Assembly: GCF_003386865.1 (NCBI RefSeq)
Contig: NZ_QTUA01000001.1
Coordinates: 2,542,001 to 2,606,000 of the forward strand
Source: Calidifontibacter indicus
Lineage (GTDB): Bacteria; Actinomycetota; Actinomycetes; Actinomycetales; Dermatophilaceae
Direction: 5' to 3'
DNA: 64,000 bases
Below are positions 17,279 through 26,370 of the stretch, piece by piece. Within the stretch, counting starts at the first letter, position 1, and each line of letters starts with the position of its first letter. Position numbers and translations under genes: made by a program. Below the pieces are notes generated by a model. The model was not told the origin of the DNA. It ran no database searches and saw only the letters and a list, made by a program, of their open reading frames with translations.

Positions 17279-17296
17279 ATGGTGACTTCATGCTGA
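17279..17296 (+). other. Possible five-codon leaderless leader ORF (MVTSC) overlapping the next gene start
   Basis: TACGGT lies 7 bases before this ATG, matching the leaderless layout seen elsewhere, but the frame closes after five codons (ATG GTG ACT TCA TGC TGA). The stop overlaps the ATG (17290) of the LLM gene. It may couple translation of that gene or reflect a small change that put the original start out of frame. Confidence 0.4.
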
Positions 17297-18099
17297 CTGC
17301 CCGGCCGGTGCGTATCGGCGTCCAGATCCAGCCGCAGCACGGCACTTACAAGCAGTTGCGTGACGCCGTCCGCCGGGCGGAGGACCTCGGTGTCGACATC
17401 GTCTTCAACTGGGACCACTTCTTCCCGCTCAACGGCGACCCGGACGGCCCGCACTACGAGTGCTGGACCTTGTTGGCGGCCTGGGCAGAGCAGACCAGCC
17501 GGGTCGAACTTGGCGCACTGGTCACCTCCAACAGCTACCGCAACCCCAATCTGCTCGCCGACATGGCCCGCACCGTCGACCACATCAGTGGCGGACGGGT
17601 GGTGCTCGGCATCGGCTCCGGGTGGTTCGAGCGCGACTACACCGAGTACGGCTACGAGTTCGGCACGGCAGGCGGACGGCTCGATGCCCTGGCCGAGGCG
17701 CTGCCGGTCATCGAGGACCGCTTTGCCCGGCTCAACCCGCCGCCGACCCGCAAGGTGCCCACGCTCATCGGTGGCGGCGGGGAGAAGAAGACGCTCAAGC
17801 TCGTCGCCCGGCACGCCGACATCTGGCACTCGTTCACCGGGCCCGACGTGCTCGCCCACAAGCTCGACGTGCTGCGCGACCACTGCGAGCGTGAGGGACG
17901 GTCCTTCGACGACATCGAGATCTCGGTCGGAGTCGGCGGCAAGGGGCGCGAGGGCCGATCGCCCGACGCGCCGGAGATCGAGGGGGTTCCGTTGTACGAC
18001 CTGGGTGCCCGGTTGTTCACCATGGGTTTGAACGGCCCCGACTACGACTTCGCGCCGGTCGAACCGTGGCTGCGTTGGCGCGACGAACTGAACGGCTGA
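17290..18099 (+). CDS. LLM-class F420-dependent oxidoreductase
   Basis: 269 residues. A luciferase-like TIM barrel with the actinobacterial F420-type signatures VRIGVQIQPQHGTY, FNWDHFFPL, LGALVTSN and GRVVLGIGSGWFERDYTEYGY. These enzymes use the deazaflavin F420 for hydride transfer; substrate unknown. ATG 17290 has no clear ribosome site; it overlaps a five-codon leader frame. GTG 17308 is another possible start. Convergent with the VOC gene, one base apart. Confidence 0.82.
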   Translation: MLTARPVRIGVQIQPQHGTYKQLRDAVRRAEDLGVDIVFNWDHFFPLNGDPDGPHYECWTLLAAWAEQTSRVELGALVTSNSYRNPNLLADMARTVDHISGGRVVLGIGSGWFERDYTEYGYEFGTAGGRLDALAEALPVIEDRFARLNPPPTRKVPTLIGGGGEKKTLKLVARHADIWHSFTGPDVLAHKLDVLRDHCEREGRSFDDIEISVGVGGKGREGRSPDAPEIEGVPLYDLGARLFTMGLNGPDYDFAPVEPWLRWRDELNG

Positions 18100-18100
18100 G

Positions 18101-18517
18101 TCAGCGGTTGCGGGAGGAGAGCACGCAGAACTCGTTGCCCTCCGGGTCGGCGAGCACCGTCCAGGTGACCTCCTCTTCGGCGGCGTCGGACTGACCGATC
18201 TCCACGTGGGTCGCGCCGCGCTCGAGCAGCGCGGCGATCTCGGCGTCACGGTCCTGGGTGGTGTGCGGCGCGAGGTCGAGGTGCAGCCGGTTCTTGATCG
18301 TCTTGCCTTCCGGCACCGGCACGAACACGAGTCCCTGCCCCTCGGTGAGCCAGTCGTCCAAGGTCTCGCGCGGGGCAATGTCGGCGCCCGACGGCACCAC
18401 GACGACCTCCTCGTCGGTCTCGAAGACGATCACCCAACCGAGGGTCTCGGCCCACCAGCGGGCCAACGAGGAGGGGTCGCGACTGTCGACGACGACGGTG
18501 TACCAACGCAGTGCCAT
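18101..18517 (-). CDS. VOC/glyoxalase-superfamily protein
   Basis: 138 residues from ATG 18517 (MALRWYTVVVDSRDP), preceded by CAGAAT-N7. Two beta-alpha-beta-beta-beta modules are evident, the second ending in VLADPEGNEFCVLSSR. This matches the actinobacterial VOC subgroup with NRLHLDLAP in the middle, often linked to thiol or antibiotic resistance-like binding but usually uncharacterised. The much longer frame on this strand extending to 21412 overlaps parC and is not real. Confidence 0.82.
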   Translation of the reverse strand: MALRWYTVVVDSRDPSSLARWWAETLGWVIVFETDEEVVVVPSGADIAPRETLDDWLTEGQGLVFVPVPEGKTIKNRLHLDLAPHTTQDRDAEIAALLERGATHVEIGQSDAAEEEVTWTVLADPEGNEFCVLSSRNR

Positions 18518-18595
18518 GGCCCCCATTCTGGTCCGACCGATCCTATTCTCGGAACCACCTGAGAGATTTCTGTTCTGCGACGTAGCATCGGGCTC

Positions 18596-19639
18596 ATGCC
18601 CCGTCGCTCCACCGCTGTGTTCGTGCTGTCCGCGCTCGCCCTCACCGCCTGTCAATCGGCGTCCGACACGGCGCACCCCGTCGCCGGCGATCACACCTCG
18701 AGTTCGGAGTCGAACCAGCCGAACTCCGGCGCGAATTCGGACGGCACGGCCGCGCCGTCGTCGACGTCCAGCACGCAAGCCTCTGCGGTGCAGGCAGATT
18801 CGACCGACACCGGCTCCGCCGGTGCTGAGGCGGACGCCGGGGTCGCGACCGCTTCGGGTGGCACTTCGGACAGCACGGGCGCCGACGGCGCATCGTCCGC
18901 ATCGTCCGCCGCGTCGGGTGACCTGCTGCAGGTGGCGGGCATCACCGACGGCGACACCATCAAGGTCTGGGTCAACGGCAAGCGGGAGCCGGTGCGTCTG
19001 CTCGGGGTCGACACTCCGGAGAGCAAGAAGCCGAACACCGCGGTCGCCTGCTACGCCAAGGAGGCCACCAGCAAGATGCAGTCGCTGGTGCAGAGCAAGC
19101 AGGTGCGTCTGGTCGCCGACCCGACCCAGGCCGACCGCGACCACTACAACCGGCTCGTGCGCTACGTCGTGTTGCCCGACGGCTCCGACGTCTCCCAGCT
19201 GATGATCGCCGGCGGCTTCGGCCGCGAGTACACCTACGCCGCGCCCTACGCGAAGCAGGGCGCGTTCCGCGTCGCGCAGTCGCAGGCGCAGGCCGCCAAG
19301 CGCGGATTGTGGGGCGCGTGCACCTACGCATCGGCGTTCAACCCGCCGTCCACCAGCAGCACCCCGTCGGCCACGAACCCGCAGCAGTTCGCCCAGCCGT
19401 CGACCACCCAGGCCACGCCGAGCACCCGCACCAGCACGCCGGCGCGTCCGTCGACGACGACCCATGACGCCGGGGCGTGCGACATCAAGGGCAACATCAG
19501 CAGCAGCGGCGAGAAGATCTACCACGTGCCGGGCCAGCGGCACTACGCGCAGACGCAGATCTCCCCCGGCAAGGGTGAACGCTGGTTCTGCTCCGAGTCT
19601 GATGCACAGAACGCCGGCTGGCGCCGTTCGAAGGTCTGA
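18596..19639 (+). CDS. Secreted/lipoprotein thermonuclease (SNase) family nuclease
   Basis: 347 residues; leaderless start TAGCAT-N7-ATG. A lipoprotein signal with lipobox LTAC (C19) is followed by a ~90-residue Ser/Thr/Ala-rich linker, an SNase domain (about 108-255: ITDGDTIKV, RLLGVDTPES, DRDHYNRLVRYV, REYTYAAPY, AKRGLWGAC), a Pro/Thr-rich spacer and a small C-terminal Cys module (CDIKGNISSSGEKIYHVPG) like those on many Gram-positive SNases. It should hydrolyse DNA/RNA outside the membrane with Ca2+. Two low-complexity linkers suggest wall spanning. Confidence 0.88.
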   Translation: MPRRSTAVFVLSALALTACQSASDTAHPVAGDHTSSSESNQPNSGANSDGTAAPSSTSSTQASAVQADSTDTGSAGAEADAGVATASGGTSDSTGADGASSASSAASGDLLQVAGITDGDTIKVWVNGKREPVRLLGVDTPESKKPNTAVACYAKEATSKMQSLVQSKQVRLVADPTQADRDHYNRLVRYVVLPDGSDVSQLMIAGGFGREYTYAAPYAKQGAFRVAQSQAQAAKRGLWGACTYASAFNPPSTSSTPSATNPQQFAQPSTTQATPSTRTSTPARPSTTTHDAGACDIKGNISSSGEKIYHVPGQRHYAQTQISPGKGERWFCSESDAQNAGWRRSKV

Positions 19640-19774
19640 TTTCGCCGGTATTCCGCGGGAATCGCGTGTCGGAGCCGTGCTGCAGTGATGCGGTGACAGA
19701 CACTTGCGGGTGCCTTGTGGCCGCGCGCGCGTCGGCTCGGGGCAGCAGCATTTTCGGCAATACCGAGGAGACTC

Positions 19775-22312
19775 ATGGCCCGCCGTCGCAAGGACGACCA
19801 ACCGCTCGAACCCGACTTCGTCGAGAACATCGTCGACATCAATGTCGAGGACGAGATGCAGACGGCGTTCCTGGAGTACGCGTACTCGGTCATCTACGCT
19901 CGCGCGCTGCCCGACGCCCGCGACGGCCTGAAGCCGGTGCAGCGCCGCATCCTGTTCTCGATGAAGGAGTTGGGCCTGCGGCCCGACCGCAACCACGTGA
20001 AGTGCTCCCGCATCGTCGGCGAGGTGATGGGTAAGTACCATCCGCACGGTGACAGCGCGATCTACGACGCCCTCGTCCGGCTGGCCCAGACCTGGACGAT
20101 GCGCCTGCCGCTGGTCGACGGCCACGGCAACTTCGGATCCCTTGACCAGGGCCCCGCCGCGTCCCGGTACACCGAGGCCCGCCCGGCACCGGCCGCACTG
20201 CTGATGACGGCCTCGCTGGACGAGGACACCGTCGACTTCGTGCCCAACTACGACGAGTCCGAGCAGCAGCCGGCGGTGCTGCCGGCGGCGTTCCCGAACC
20301 TGCTGGTCAACGGCGCCAGCGGCATCGCGGTCGGTATGGCCACCAACATGGCTCCGCACAACCTGGTCGAGGTCATCGGCGCCGCGCGGCATCTCATCGC
20401 CCACCCGGACTGCTCGCTGGACGACCTGATGAAGTTCGTGCCCGGCCCCGACCTGCCGCTCGGTGGCCAGATCGTCGGTCTCGAGGGCATCCGGGATGCC
20501 TACCTCACCGGACGCGGCACCTTCCGCACCCGCGCCACCGTGCGGGTCGAGAACGTCACCCCGCGCAAGAAGGGCCTGATCGTCACCGAGCTGCCCTACC
20601 TGGTCGGCCCGGAGAAGGTCATCGAGAAGATCAAGGACCTCCACCAGGCCAAGAAGATCCAGGGCATCTCCGACGTCAAGGACCTCTCCGACCGCACCAA
20701 CGGCCTGCAGTTGGTCATCGAGATCAAGAACGGCTTCAACCCCGACGCGGTGCTGGAGCAGCTGTACAAGCTGACCCCGATGGAGGAGTCGTTCGGCATC
20801 AACAATGTCGCGCTCGTCGACGGCCAGCCGCGCACCCTCGGCCTGAAGGAACTGCTGAAGGTCTACGTCGACTTCCGCATCGACGTGGTGCGCCGCCGCA
20901 CCGAGTTCCGGCTGGCGAAGAAGAAGGACCGCCTGCACCTGGTCGACGGCCTGCTCATCGCGATCCTCGACATCGACGAGGTGATCCAGGTGATCCGCAC
21001 CTCCGACGACGCGGGCGAGGCACGCGGCCGGTTGATGCAGGTCTTCGATCTCTCCGAGCCGCAGGCCAACTACATCCTCGAACTCCAGCTGCGCCAACTC
21101 ACCAAGTTCTCCCGCATCGAGCTGGAGAAGGAAGCCGAGGAGCTGCGCAAGGCCATCGAGGAGCTCGAGGCGATCCTGGGCGACGAGAAGGTGCTGCACA
21201 AGCTGGTCTCCAACGAGCTCGCCGATGTCGCCAAGACCCACGGCACCCCGCGCCGCACCGTGCTGTTGGAGGCATCGGGTGCGCCGAAGACCGCCGCCAC
21301 GCCGCTCGAGGTGTCCGACGACCCGTGCTGGGTGCTGCTCTCCTCGACCGGCCTGCTGGCACGCACGACCAACGCGGATCCGTTGTCCGACACCGGATCT
21401 CGCAAGAAACACGACGCGATCATCGGGGCCGTGCGCACGACCGTGCGCGGCGAGTTCGGCGTCGTCACGTCGTCGGGCAAGGTGACCCGGTTGTCACCGC
21501 TGGAGCTGCCGACGATCGTGCCGACGAACGACGCACCGGCACTGTCGGGCGGCGCCCCGCTCGCAGCCTTCGTCGACCTGCCGGCCGGGGAGAAGGTGCT
21601 CGCCCTGATGGATCTCTCCCCCGATGCCCCGCCGCTCGCGATCGGCACGGCGCACGGCGTGGTGAAGCGGGTCAACACCGACTACCCGAACAAGGACTCC
21701 TTCGAGATCATCACGCTGAAGGACGGCGACGAAGTCGTCGGGGCGGCCCAACCCTCCTCGTCGACAGCGGAGCTCGCGTTCGTCACCTCGTCCGCGATGC
21801 TGCTGCACTTCGCGGCGTCGACGGTGCGGCCGCAGGGTCGTGCCGGCGGCGGCATGGCCGGCGTGAAGCTTGCGGCAGGAGCCAAGGTGGTCTGGTTCGG
21901 AGCGGTCGAGGCCACCGACGCGGTGCTGGTGACGGTGGCCGACTCCTCCGGTGCGTTGCCGGGCACGGGCGCCGGTTCGGTGAAGGTCACCGAGTTCGCC
22001 GGCTACCCGGGCAAGGGACGCGCCACCGGCGGCGTGCGCTGCCAGCGCTTCCTGCGCGGCGAGGACGAGCTGATCTTCGCCTGGGCGGGCAGCATGCCAC
22101 GGGCTGCCACCTCGGCCGGTGTTGCGGTCGAACTGCCGGCTGCCGACACCCGGCGTGACGGCAGCGGTGTGCCGCTGACCGGCAACCTCGCGGCGATCGG
22201 CGGCTCGATCGGTAATTCGGACGTCGGTTCGGACGTTGGTTCCGACGTTGGTTCGGCCGGTCAGCCGGACGGCGTCGACGACGCCGGCGTCGCCCCGTCC
22301 GAGGACGAGTGA
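19775..22312 (+). CDS. parC: DNA topoisomerase IV/gyrase-type subunit A (ParC)
   Basis: 845 residues from ATG 19775, with GAGGAG 4 bases upstream. Breakage-reunion domain: [25 protein letters not shown] (quinolone region, S94 and D98) and active-site Tyr132 in ASRYTEA. The C-terminal half forms a degenerate beta-pinwheel (KPQ-type GyrA box absent; [12 protein letters not shown] present). Pairs with the type IIA subunit B at 28776-30887, read from the other strand. Name as ParC rather than GyrA is by context (away from a dnaA-gyrBA origin cluster), so moderate. The tail holds a 12-base tandem repeat. Confidence 0.9.
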   Translation: MARRRKDDQPLEPDFVENIVDINVEDEMQTAFLEYAYSVIYARALPDARDGLKPVQRRILFSMKELGLRPDRNHVKCSRIVGEVMGKYHPHGDSAIYDALVRLAQTWTMRLPLVDGHGNFGSLDQGPAASRYTEARPAPAALLMTASLDEDTVDFVPNYDESEQQPAVLPAAFPNLLVNGASGIAVGMATNMAPHNLVEVIGAARHLIAHPDCSLDDLMKFVPGPDLPLGGQIVGLEGIRDAYLTGRGTFRTRATVRVENVTPRKKGLIVTELPYLVGPEKVIEKIKDLHQAKKIQGISDVKDLSDRTNGLQLVIEIKNGFNPDAVLEQLYKLTPMEESFGINNVALVDGQPRTLGLKELLKVYVDFRIDVVRRRTEFRLAKKKDRLHLVDGLLIAILDIDEVIQVIRTSDDAGEARGRLMQVFDLSEPQANYILELQLRQLTKFSRIELEKEAEELRKAIEELEAILGDEKVLHKLVSNELADVAKTHGTPRRTVLLEASGAPKTAATPLEVSDDPCWVLLSSTGLLARTTNADPLSDTGSRKKHDAIIGAVRTTVRGEFGVVTSSGKVTRLSPLELPTIVPTNDAPALSGGAPLAAFVDLPAGEKVLALMDLSPDAPPLAIGTAHGVVKRVNTDYPNKDSFEIITLKDGDEVVGAAQPSSSTAELAFVTSSAMLLHFAASTVRPQGRAGGGMAGVKLAAGAKVVWFGAVEATDAVLVTVADSSGALPGTGAGSVKVTEFAGYPGKGRATGGVRCQRFLRGEDELIFAWAGSMPRAATSAGVAVELPAADTRRDGSGVPLTGNLAAIGGSIGNSDVGSDVGSDVGSAGQPDGVDDAGVAPSEDE
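22220..22255. repeat. 12-bp tandem repeat, three copies, in the parC tail
   Basis: GACGTCGGTTCG, GACGTTGGTTCC and GACGTTGGTTCG encode DVGS three times in the disordered C-terminus of ParC. Confidence 0.85.
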
Positions 22313-22324
22313 AAGCCTGAGGGC

Positions 22325-23251
22325 ATGAGCCAGATCGCGCAGTGTTCCCGGCAGTGGGACGACGCCGAGGTGCCCGCACCGGGTTCGGCGTCGGTTGCCC
22401 GGTTCTGGGTTGCCCTGGAACAGAACGGCCCGTGGGGGCACGACGCGATCGCCAGTGCCCACCTTCCGGACGTACTCGGACCGGAGCTCGAGCGGGCGGT
22501 CTCGGCCGCGGGCGGGCGGTTGCTGCTGATCCGCCGACCGGGTCGGCACGTCGACACGCACGACCCCGGCGTTCCCCGAAACTGTTACATCGCAGGCGGG
22601 TTGGCCGACGAACCGTGGCTGCTCGAGGGCGAGGTCGATGATCCGTTCGACCTGCTGCGGGTCGATTGGCGCGGGCAGATCGAGCAGGGCCCCGACGCGG
22701 TGAGCGAGACGCTGCCGCTGCTGGAGGAGACCCGCGACGTCGTGCTGTTGGTGTGCGCCAACAGCAAGCGTGACCAGTGCTGTGCGGTGCGCGGACGGCC
22801 GGTTGCTGCTGCGGTGTCCGAGCAGCGGCCGGGACGCGTGTGGGAGTGCTCGCACACCGGCGGCCACCGGTTCGCGCCGACCGCAGTGATGCTGCCGTCG
22901 GGGCAGACGTACGCCCGGCTGACCGACGAGACCGCGCTGGCGGCGTACGACGCCGAACGGCGGCGCGAGGTGCCGGCCGCGCTCAACTGCGCCCTCCACA
23001 ACCGCGGACGCAGCTGCCTCAGCGCGCCCGCGCAGGCCGCCGAGGCGTTCGTGCGCGAGCAGACCGGCCGGCTCGCACTCGACGCGTTCGGCGTCGAGGA
23101 GGCGGGCGATGGCGTGTACGTCGTCTCCGACCGCGACGGCAGGTCGTGGCGGCTGCGACTGGCGCGGGTCGACGGACCCGAGCTCAAGGACTCCTGCCTG
23201 AAGGTGGCCAAGACGTCGAGCTATTGGCAGGTCACCGACCTGTCGGGCTGA
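22325..23251 (+). CDS. Sucrase/ferredoxin-like (thioredoxin-like 2Fe-2S) family protein
   Basis: 308 residues; ATG 22325 after TGAGGG. The C-terminal half resembles thioredoxin-like ferredoxins: LLVCANSKRDQCCAVRGRPV with candidate cluster cysteines and WECSHTGGHRFAPTAVMLPSG, the signature of the Suc_Fer-like family. The N-terminus (PAPGSASVARFWVALEQNGPWG) is also typical. Function in actinobacteria is unknown; redox role inferred. Begins 12 bases after parC in the same direction. Confidence 0.8.
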   Translation: MSQIAQCSRQWDDAEVPAPGSASVARFWVALEQNGPWGHDAIASAHLPDVLGPELERAVSAAGGRLLLIRRPGRHVDTHDPGVPRNCYIAGGLADEPWLLEGEVDDPFDLLRVDWRGQIEQGPDAVSETLPLLEETRDVVLLVCANSKRDQCCAVRGRPVAAAVSEQRPGRVWECSHTGGHRFAPTAVMLPSGQTYARLTDETALAAYDAERRREVPAALNCALHNRGRSCLSAPAQAAEAFVREQTGRLALDAFGVEEAGDGVYVVSDRDGRSWRLRLARVDGPELKDSCLKVAKTSSYWQVTDLSG

Positions 23252-23284
23252 CGGGTCGGCTCGATTCTGTTCGGCTCGATGAGG

Positions 23285-23307
23285 TTGTCGGTGCCGGGTG
23301 GTTCAGT
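23285..23307 (+). promoter_or_regulatory. RecA-NDp (PafBC-type) promoter of the HNH gene
   Basis: TTGTCGGTG (23285-23293), 8 bases, then TTCAGT (23302-23307), 6 bases before the ATG. The first element is a perfect match; the -10 has TT instead of TA at its start. It shares 17 consecutive bases with the promoter at 47.28 kb. Confidence 0.75.
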
Positions 23308-23313
23308 GTCTTC

Positions 23314-24699
23314 ATGGCCAAGCAACCAGCAACCGAACTCGATCGCATCGTCGGTCAGCTTCGCGAGCTGTCGTGCGCCCCAACAGATTTCGACAAGGTC
23401 ACCCAACTCGAGCTGCTCCAGCAGATCGCCAACGCAGCCCACGGCGCGATGGCCCGGGTGAGCGTGGAGTTCGACGACTCGCAGCGCGCCGATCAGGCTC
23501 TTCGACAGGTCCCTTCCCGACAGCGCGGGCGCGGCGTCGCCGATCAGATCGCGCTGGCACGCCGCATCTCGCCCTACCAGGCCTCCCGCGACCTCGGCAT
23601 GGCGCGGGCATTACGAGACGACCTGCCGGGCACCGGTGCACTGCTCTCGGCGGGCCGCATCAGCGAGCGCACCGCGCAAGCGGTTCATCACGAGACCGAT
23701 CATCTTGCGCGCGCCGACCGCCAGCAGGTCGACTCCGAACTGTCACCGGCGATCACCGACGCAACCACGGCCGGCGCGGCACGAGCCGCCCGCGCCGCAG
23801 CGTTCGCGATCGATCCCGACAGCGCGACCAAACGCGCCACGAAGGCGGCCGGTGAGCGCGGCGTCTCGTTCCGGGCGGCCAAGGACGGCATGGCCCGGCT
23901 CGGTGGTTACCTGCCCGGTATCCAGGGCGTCGCCGCCCACCGGGCGTTGCGCAAGGACGCCAAGGCGATCATCGCTTTCGGCGACGGCAGCGGACGCACG
24001 CTGCAACAGGTGATGGCCGATCTGCTCGTCGAGCGGCTCACCGGCCAGCCGCGTGCTTGCGCCGTGCCCGTCGAGGTGCAACTCGTCATGACGGAGGAGC
24101 AACTGTTCGGCGAGACCCCCGACTCCCCCGAGCCTCGCGATCCCGACGGACCGTCCTGGGTCGACGGCTATGGCCCGGTGCCGGCAGCCTTCGCCCGGGC
24201 GGCGGTCGCCGGGGTGGCCGACGCGCTCGGCCCGACACCACCGGAGGTCGACCGCGCCCAGGCGTGGCTGCGCCGCGTGTTCACCGACCCATGCAGTGGA
24301 CAACTGGTCGACGTCGACACCAACCGCCGCCGGTTCGACGGCACCGTCCGCCGGTTCATCCGGCTGCGCGACCAGTTCTGCCGAATCCCGTTCTGCGATG
24401 CCCTGATCGAAGATCATGACCACATCGCGCGCCACAGCGACGGTGGCGCCACCAGCATCGACAACGGCATGGGCATCTGCCGCCGGTTCAACCTGGTGAA
24501 GGAGATGCCGGGCTGGCACACCGAGGTGATCCACGCAGCGGGCCCGCCGGGCTCGCACCCACACACCGTGGTGATCACCACTGCGACCGGCAAGACCTAC
24601 CGGTCGACCTCTCCACCCGTGCCCGGCGCGCGCACCAAGCGACCCGACCTCGGGGTCATCGACCTCTACTTCACGACCCGTCTCGCGCAGGCGAGTTGA
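23314..24699 (+). CDS. DUF222/13E12-type HNH endonuclease-domain protein
   Basis: 461 residues from ATG 23314 (leaderless). A long helical DUF222-type region is followed by an HNH nuclease module near the C-terminus: FCRIPFCDALIEDHDHIARHSDGG, ending ICRRFNLVKEMPGW. In most relatives the last part reads CxxC-N; here the second Cys is Phe, so the zinc site may be incomplete although the HNH core His/Asn remain. Mycobacterial 13E12 genes are known members of the LexA-independent damage response, and a matching promoter precedes this gene. Overlaps the convergent GNAT gene by 29 bases. Confidence 0.85.
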   Translation: MAKQPATELDRIVGQLRELSCAPTDFDKVTQLELLQQIANAAHGAMARVSVEFDDSQRADQALRQVPSRQRGRGVADQIALARRISPYQASRDLGMARALRDDLPGTGALLSAGRISERTAQAVHHETDHLARADRQQVDSELSPAITDATTAGAARAARAAAFAIDPDSATKRATKAAGERGVSFRAAKDGMARLGGYLPGIQGVAAHRALRKDAKAIIAFGDGSGRTLQQVMADLLVERLTGQPRACAVPVEVQLVMTEEQLFGETPDSPEPRDPDGPSWVDGYGPVPAAFARAAVAGVADALGPTPPEVDRAQAWLRRVFTDPCSGQLVDVDTNRRRFDGTVRRFIRLRDQFCRIPFCDALIEDHDHIARHSDGGATSIDNGMGICRRFNLVKEMPGWHTEVIHAAGPPGSHPHTVVITTATGKTYRSTSPPVPGARTKRPDLGVIDLYFTTRLAQAS

Positions 24700-25192
24700 C
24701 CTGCAGCGGCAGGTACATCACGTGCAGTCCGACGAGCCCGTGTTCGGGGTGCCGGAAAGATTCGGGCACGGTGCCGATCACGTTGAATCCCAACGATTTC
24801 CACAACCGTACGGCGGTCTCGTTCGTCTCGACCACCGCGTTGAACTGAATGCCATGGAAGCCGTTGCGCCGGTGCCACTTCACGACGTAGTCCCCCAACG
24901 CCCGACCGACTCCCTTGCCACGGCCCGCCGGCGACACCACGAAGCTCGCCGTGCCGATGTGGTCACCGTTGCCGGGCCGGTTCGGACCCATCTTGGCGCT
25001 GCCGAGCACCGCGCCGTGGTCGTCGACCCACACAACCGTCGCACCGGGTGGACGTTCCATCCACATCGCGGCCGCCTCGTCGGACGTCGCGTCGTGTGGG
25101 TAGGCGTAGGTTTCGCCGGCCCGCACGATCTCGCGCCAGAACGGCCAGATCTGTGCCCAGTCCGCCTCGGTCGCCGGTCGGATCTCACTCAC
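24671..25192 (-). CDS. GNAT family N-acetyltransferase
   Basis: 173 residues from GTG 25192, leaderless (TACCTT-N6-GTG). Complete GNAT fold: IRPATEADW at the start, acetyl-CoA loop SPAGRGKGVGRALG, and NETAVRLWKSLGFNVIGTVPESF. This resembles the phosphinothricin/L-amino-acid acetyltransferase-like group; acceptor unknown. The 3' end overlaps the HNH gene convergently. Confidence 0.85.
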   Translation of the reverse strand: MSEIRPATEADWAQIWPFWREIVRAGETYAYPHDATSDEAAAMWMERPPGATVVWVDDHGAVLGSAKMGPNRPGNGDHIGTASFVVSPAGRGKGVGRALGDYVVKWHRRNGFHGIQFNAVVETNETAVRLWKSLGFNVIGTVPESFRHPEHGLVGLHVMYLPLQVNSPARDGS

Positions 25193-25235
25193 CCGGCGAA
25201 GGTACTCGGACCTCGGCCGACGGCGCACCCCTGCT

Positions 25236-25676
25236 TCAGTTGATCAGCCAATGGGTGAGCCCGGCGCAACCGCAGGCCCAGAGCACACTGACGAAGGTGC
25301 CGATAATGAAGCGTTCGGCGACCGCGGAGTTGTTGCCGTTCTTCAGCTCCGGGTAACGCCCGAGACCCTTGACCGCGAGCACGATCGCGATCGCTTCCGG
25401 CCAGCCGATGAGCAGCCCGGAGTAGATCGCGAGCCGCTCCAGTGCCCCGATCCAGGCGCCGCCGCGCAGCGTCGAGGCGGCCGCCTGCACCGAATGCTCG
25501 TCGTCGGGCTGCTCGGCATCGTCCGGCTCACCCGACTCGTCCTCGCCGGTGGAATGGTGCTGGGTGAGCTGCTGTCCGCGATCGACGACGCGGAAACAGA
25601 GCATGGTGAGCAGCCCGCCGACCACGACGGCGATCACGCCGATGCCGGCGACGATCAGGGCGGAACTCCAGTTCAT
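25236..25676 (-). CDS. Membrane protein of unknown function, paired with SatD-like gene
   Basis: 146 residues from ATG 25676, leaderless (TAGCGT-N7-ATG). One N-terminal helix (ALIVAGIGVIAVVVGGLLTMLCF), an acidic cytoplasmic loop, then two or three hydrophobic helices including AIYSGLLIGWPEAIAIVLAVKGLGRYPEL and FIIGTFVSVLWACGCAGL. Small membrane proteins of this kind commonly sit beside SatD genes in actinobacteria (recalled association). Its own promoter means it need not be co-transcribed with satD. Confidence 0.72.
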   Translation of the reverse strand: MNWSSALIVAGIGVIAVVVGGLLTMLCFRVVDRGQQLTQHHSTGEDESGEPDDAEQPDDEHSVQAAASTLRGGAWIGALERLAIYSGLLIGWPEAIAIVLAVKGLGRYPELKNGNNSAVAERFIIGTFVSVLWACGCAGLTHWLIN

Positions 25677-25715
25677 GTCGGTCACGCTAGCGCCGGACAC
25701 CGACGGCACCGAGCA

Positions 25716-26333
25716 TCAAACCGAGAGCGATCGCTGGAGCAGCCGCACCGCGAGGCGGATGCCGGCTTCCGCCTCGGGGTAGTGACTGGCACGCAGGCGC
25801 TGGCTCACCGCCGACGGCGTGATGCCCAGGCTGCGGGCGATCTGCTGTTGTTGTCGCCCTGCTGCGGCGGCCGCGACCGTCTCCCACCCGGTGTCGGTGC
25901 GGCGGCGCCAGAGCGCACACAGCAACCACAAGGCCGCCTCGAGATCGGCTGCGGCCTCGGTGTCGTCGCCCGAGACGCGCAGGTCCTGGGGCGCGCTGTG
26001 CGCGGCGACGAGTGCCTCACGGGCGGCGACGAAGGCGTCGCCGGTGGCGGCACGAACGTCACGCGGCACGGGCCGCACGACGGCCCCGACCCCCACACCG
26101 ATGCGCCAGCCGCCGAGGCGGGTCAACTCCTCGATCACCCGGATCGCCGCATCCGCATCGGTGACCATCCCTTGGATCTCATCCCCCGCTGTGCGCGCGA
26201 ACTTGCGCGCGCCGTCGCCCAGGCGCAGCTTCCGGGTCGCGGCCAAGGCTTCCGGCACCCGATCGGAGTCCTGCCGACTACCGATCTGGTCGGCTGTGAT
26301 GACCACAACCTTCAGTTCCGAAGATTCAGGCAT
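25716..26333 (-). CDS. SatD-like family protein with C-terminal HTH
   Basis: 205 residues from ATG 26333 (MPESSELKVVVITADQIGSR), leaderless (TACTTT-N6-ATG). The start motif VVITADQIGSR, an internal ARTAGDEIQGMV segment and IGVGVGAV match SatD-type proteins; the last ~60 residues form a helix-turn-helix (RQQQQIARSLGITPSAVSQRLRAS). The family was named for secretion and acid tolerance in streptococci but its biochemical role is unknown. Assignment is from motif memory. Confidence 0.68.
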   Translation of the reverse strand: MPESSELKVVVITADQIGSRQDSDRVPEALAATRKLRLGDGARKFARTAGDEIQGMVTDADAAIRVIEELTRLGGWRIGVGVGAVVRPVPRDVRAATGDAFVAAREALVAAHSAPQDLRVSGDDTEAAADLEAALWLLCALWRRRTDTGWETVAAAAAGRQQQQIARSLGITPSAVSQRLRASHYPEAEAGIRLAVRLLQRSLSV

Positions 26334-26370
26334 ATACCTAAAGTAGCCGAGATGAAGTGTTCTGCCTACA

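Noticed and set aside
18101-21412. Long minus-strand open frame (1103 codons) opposite parC
   Set aside because: Only its last 138 codons (VOC protein) have recognisable family sequence. The rest is an antisense shadow of parC in a high-GC gene.
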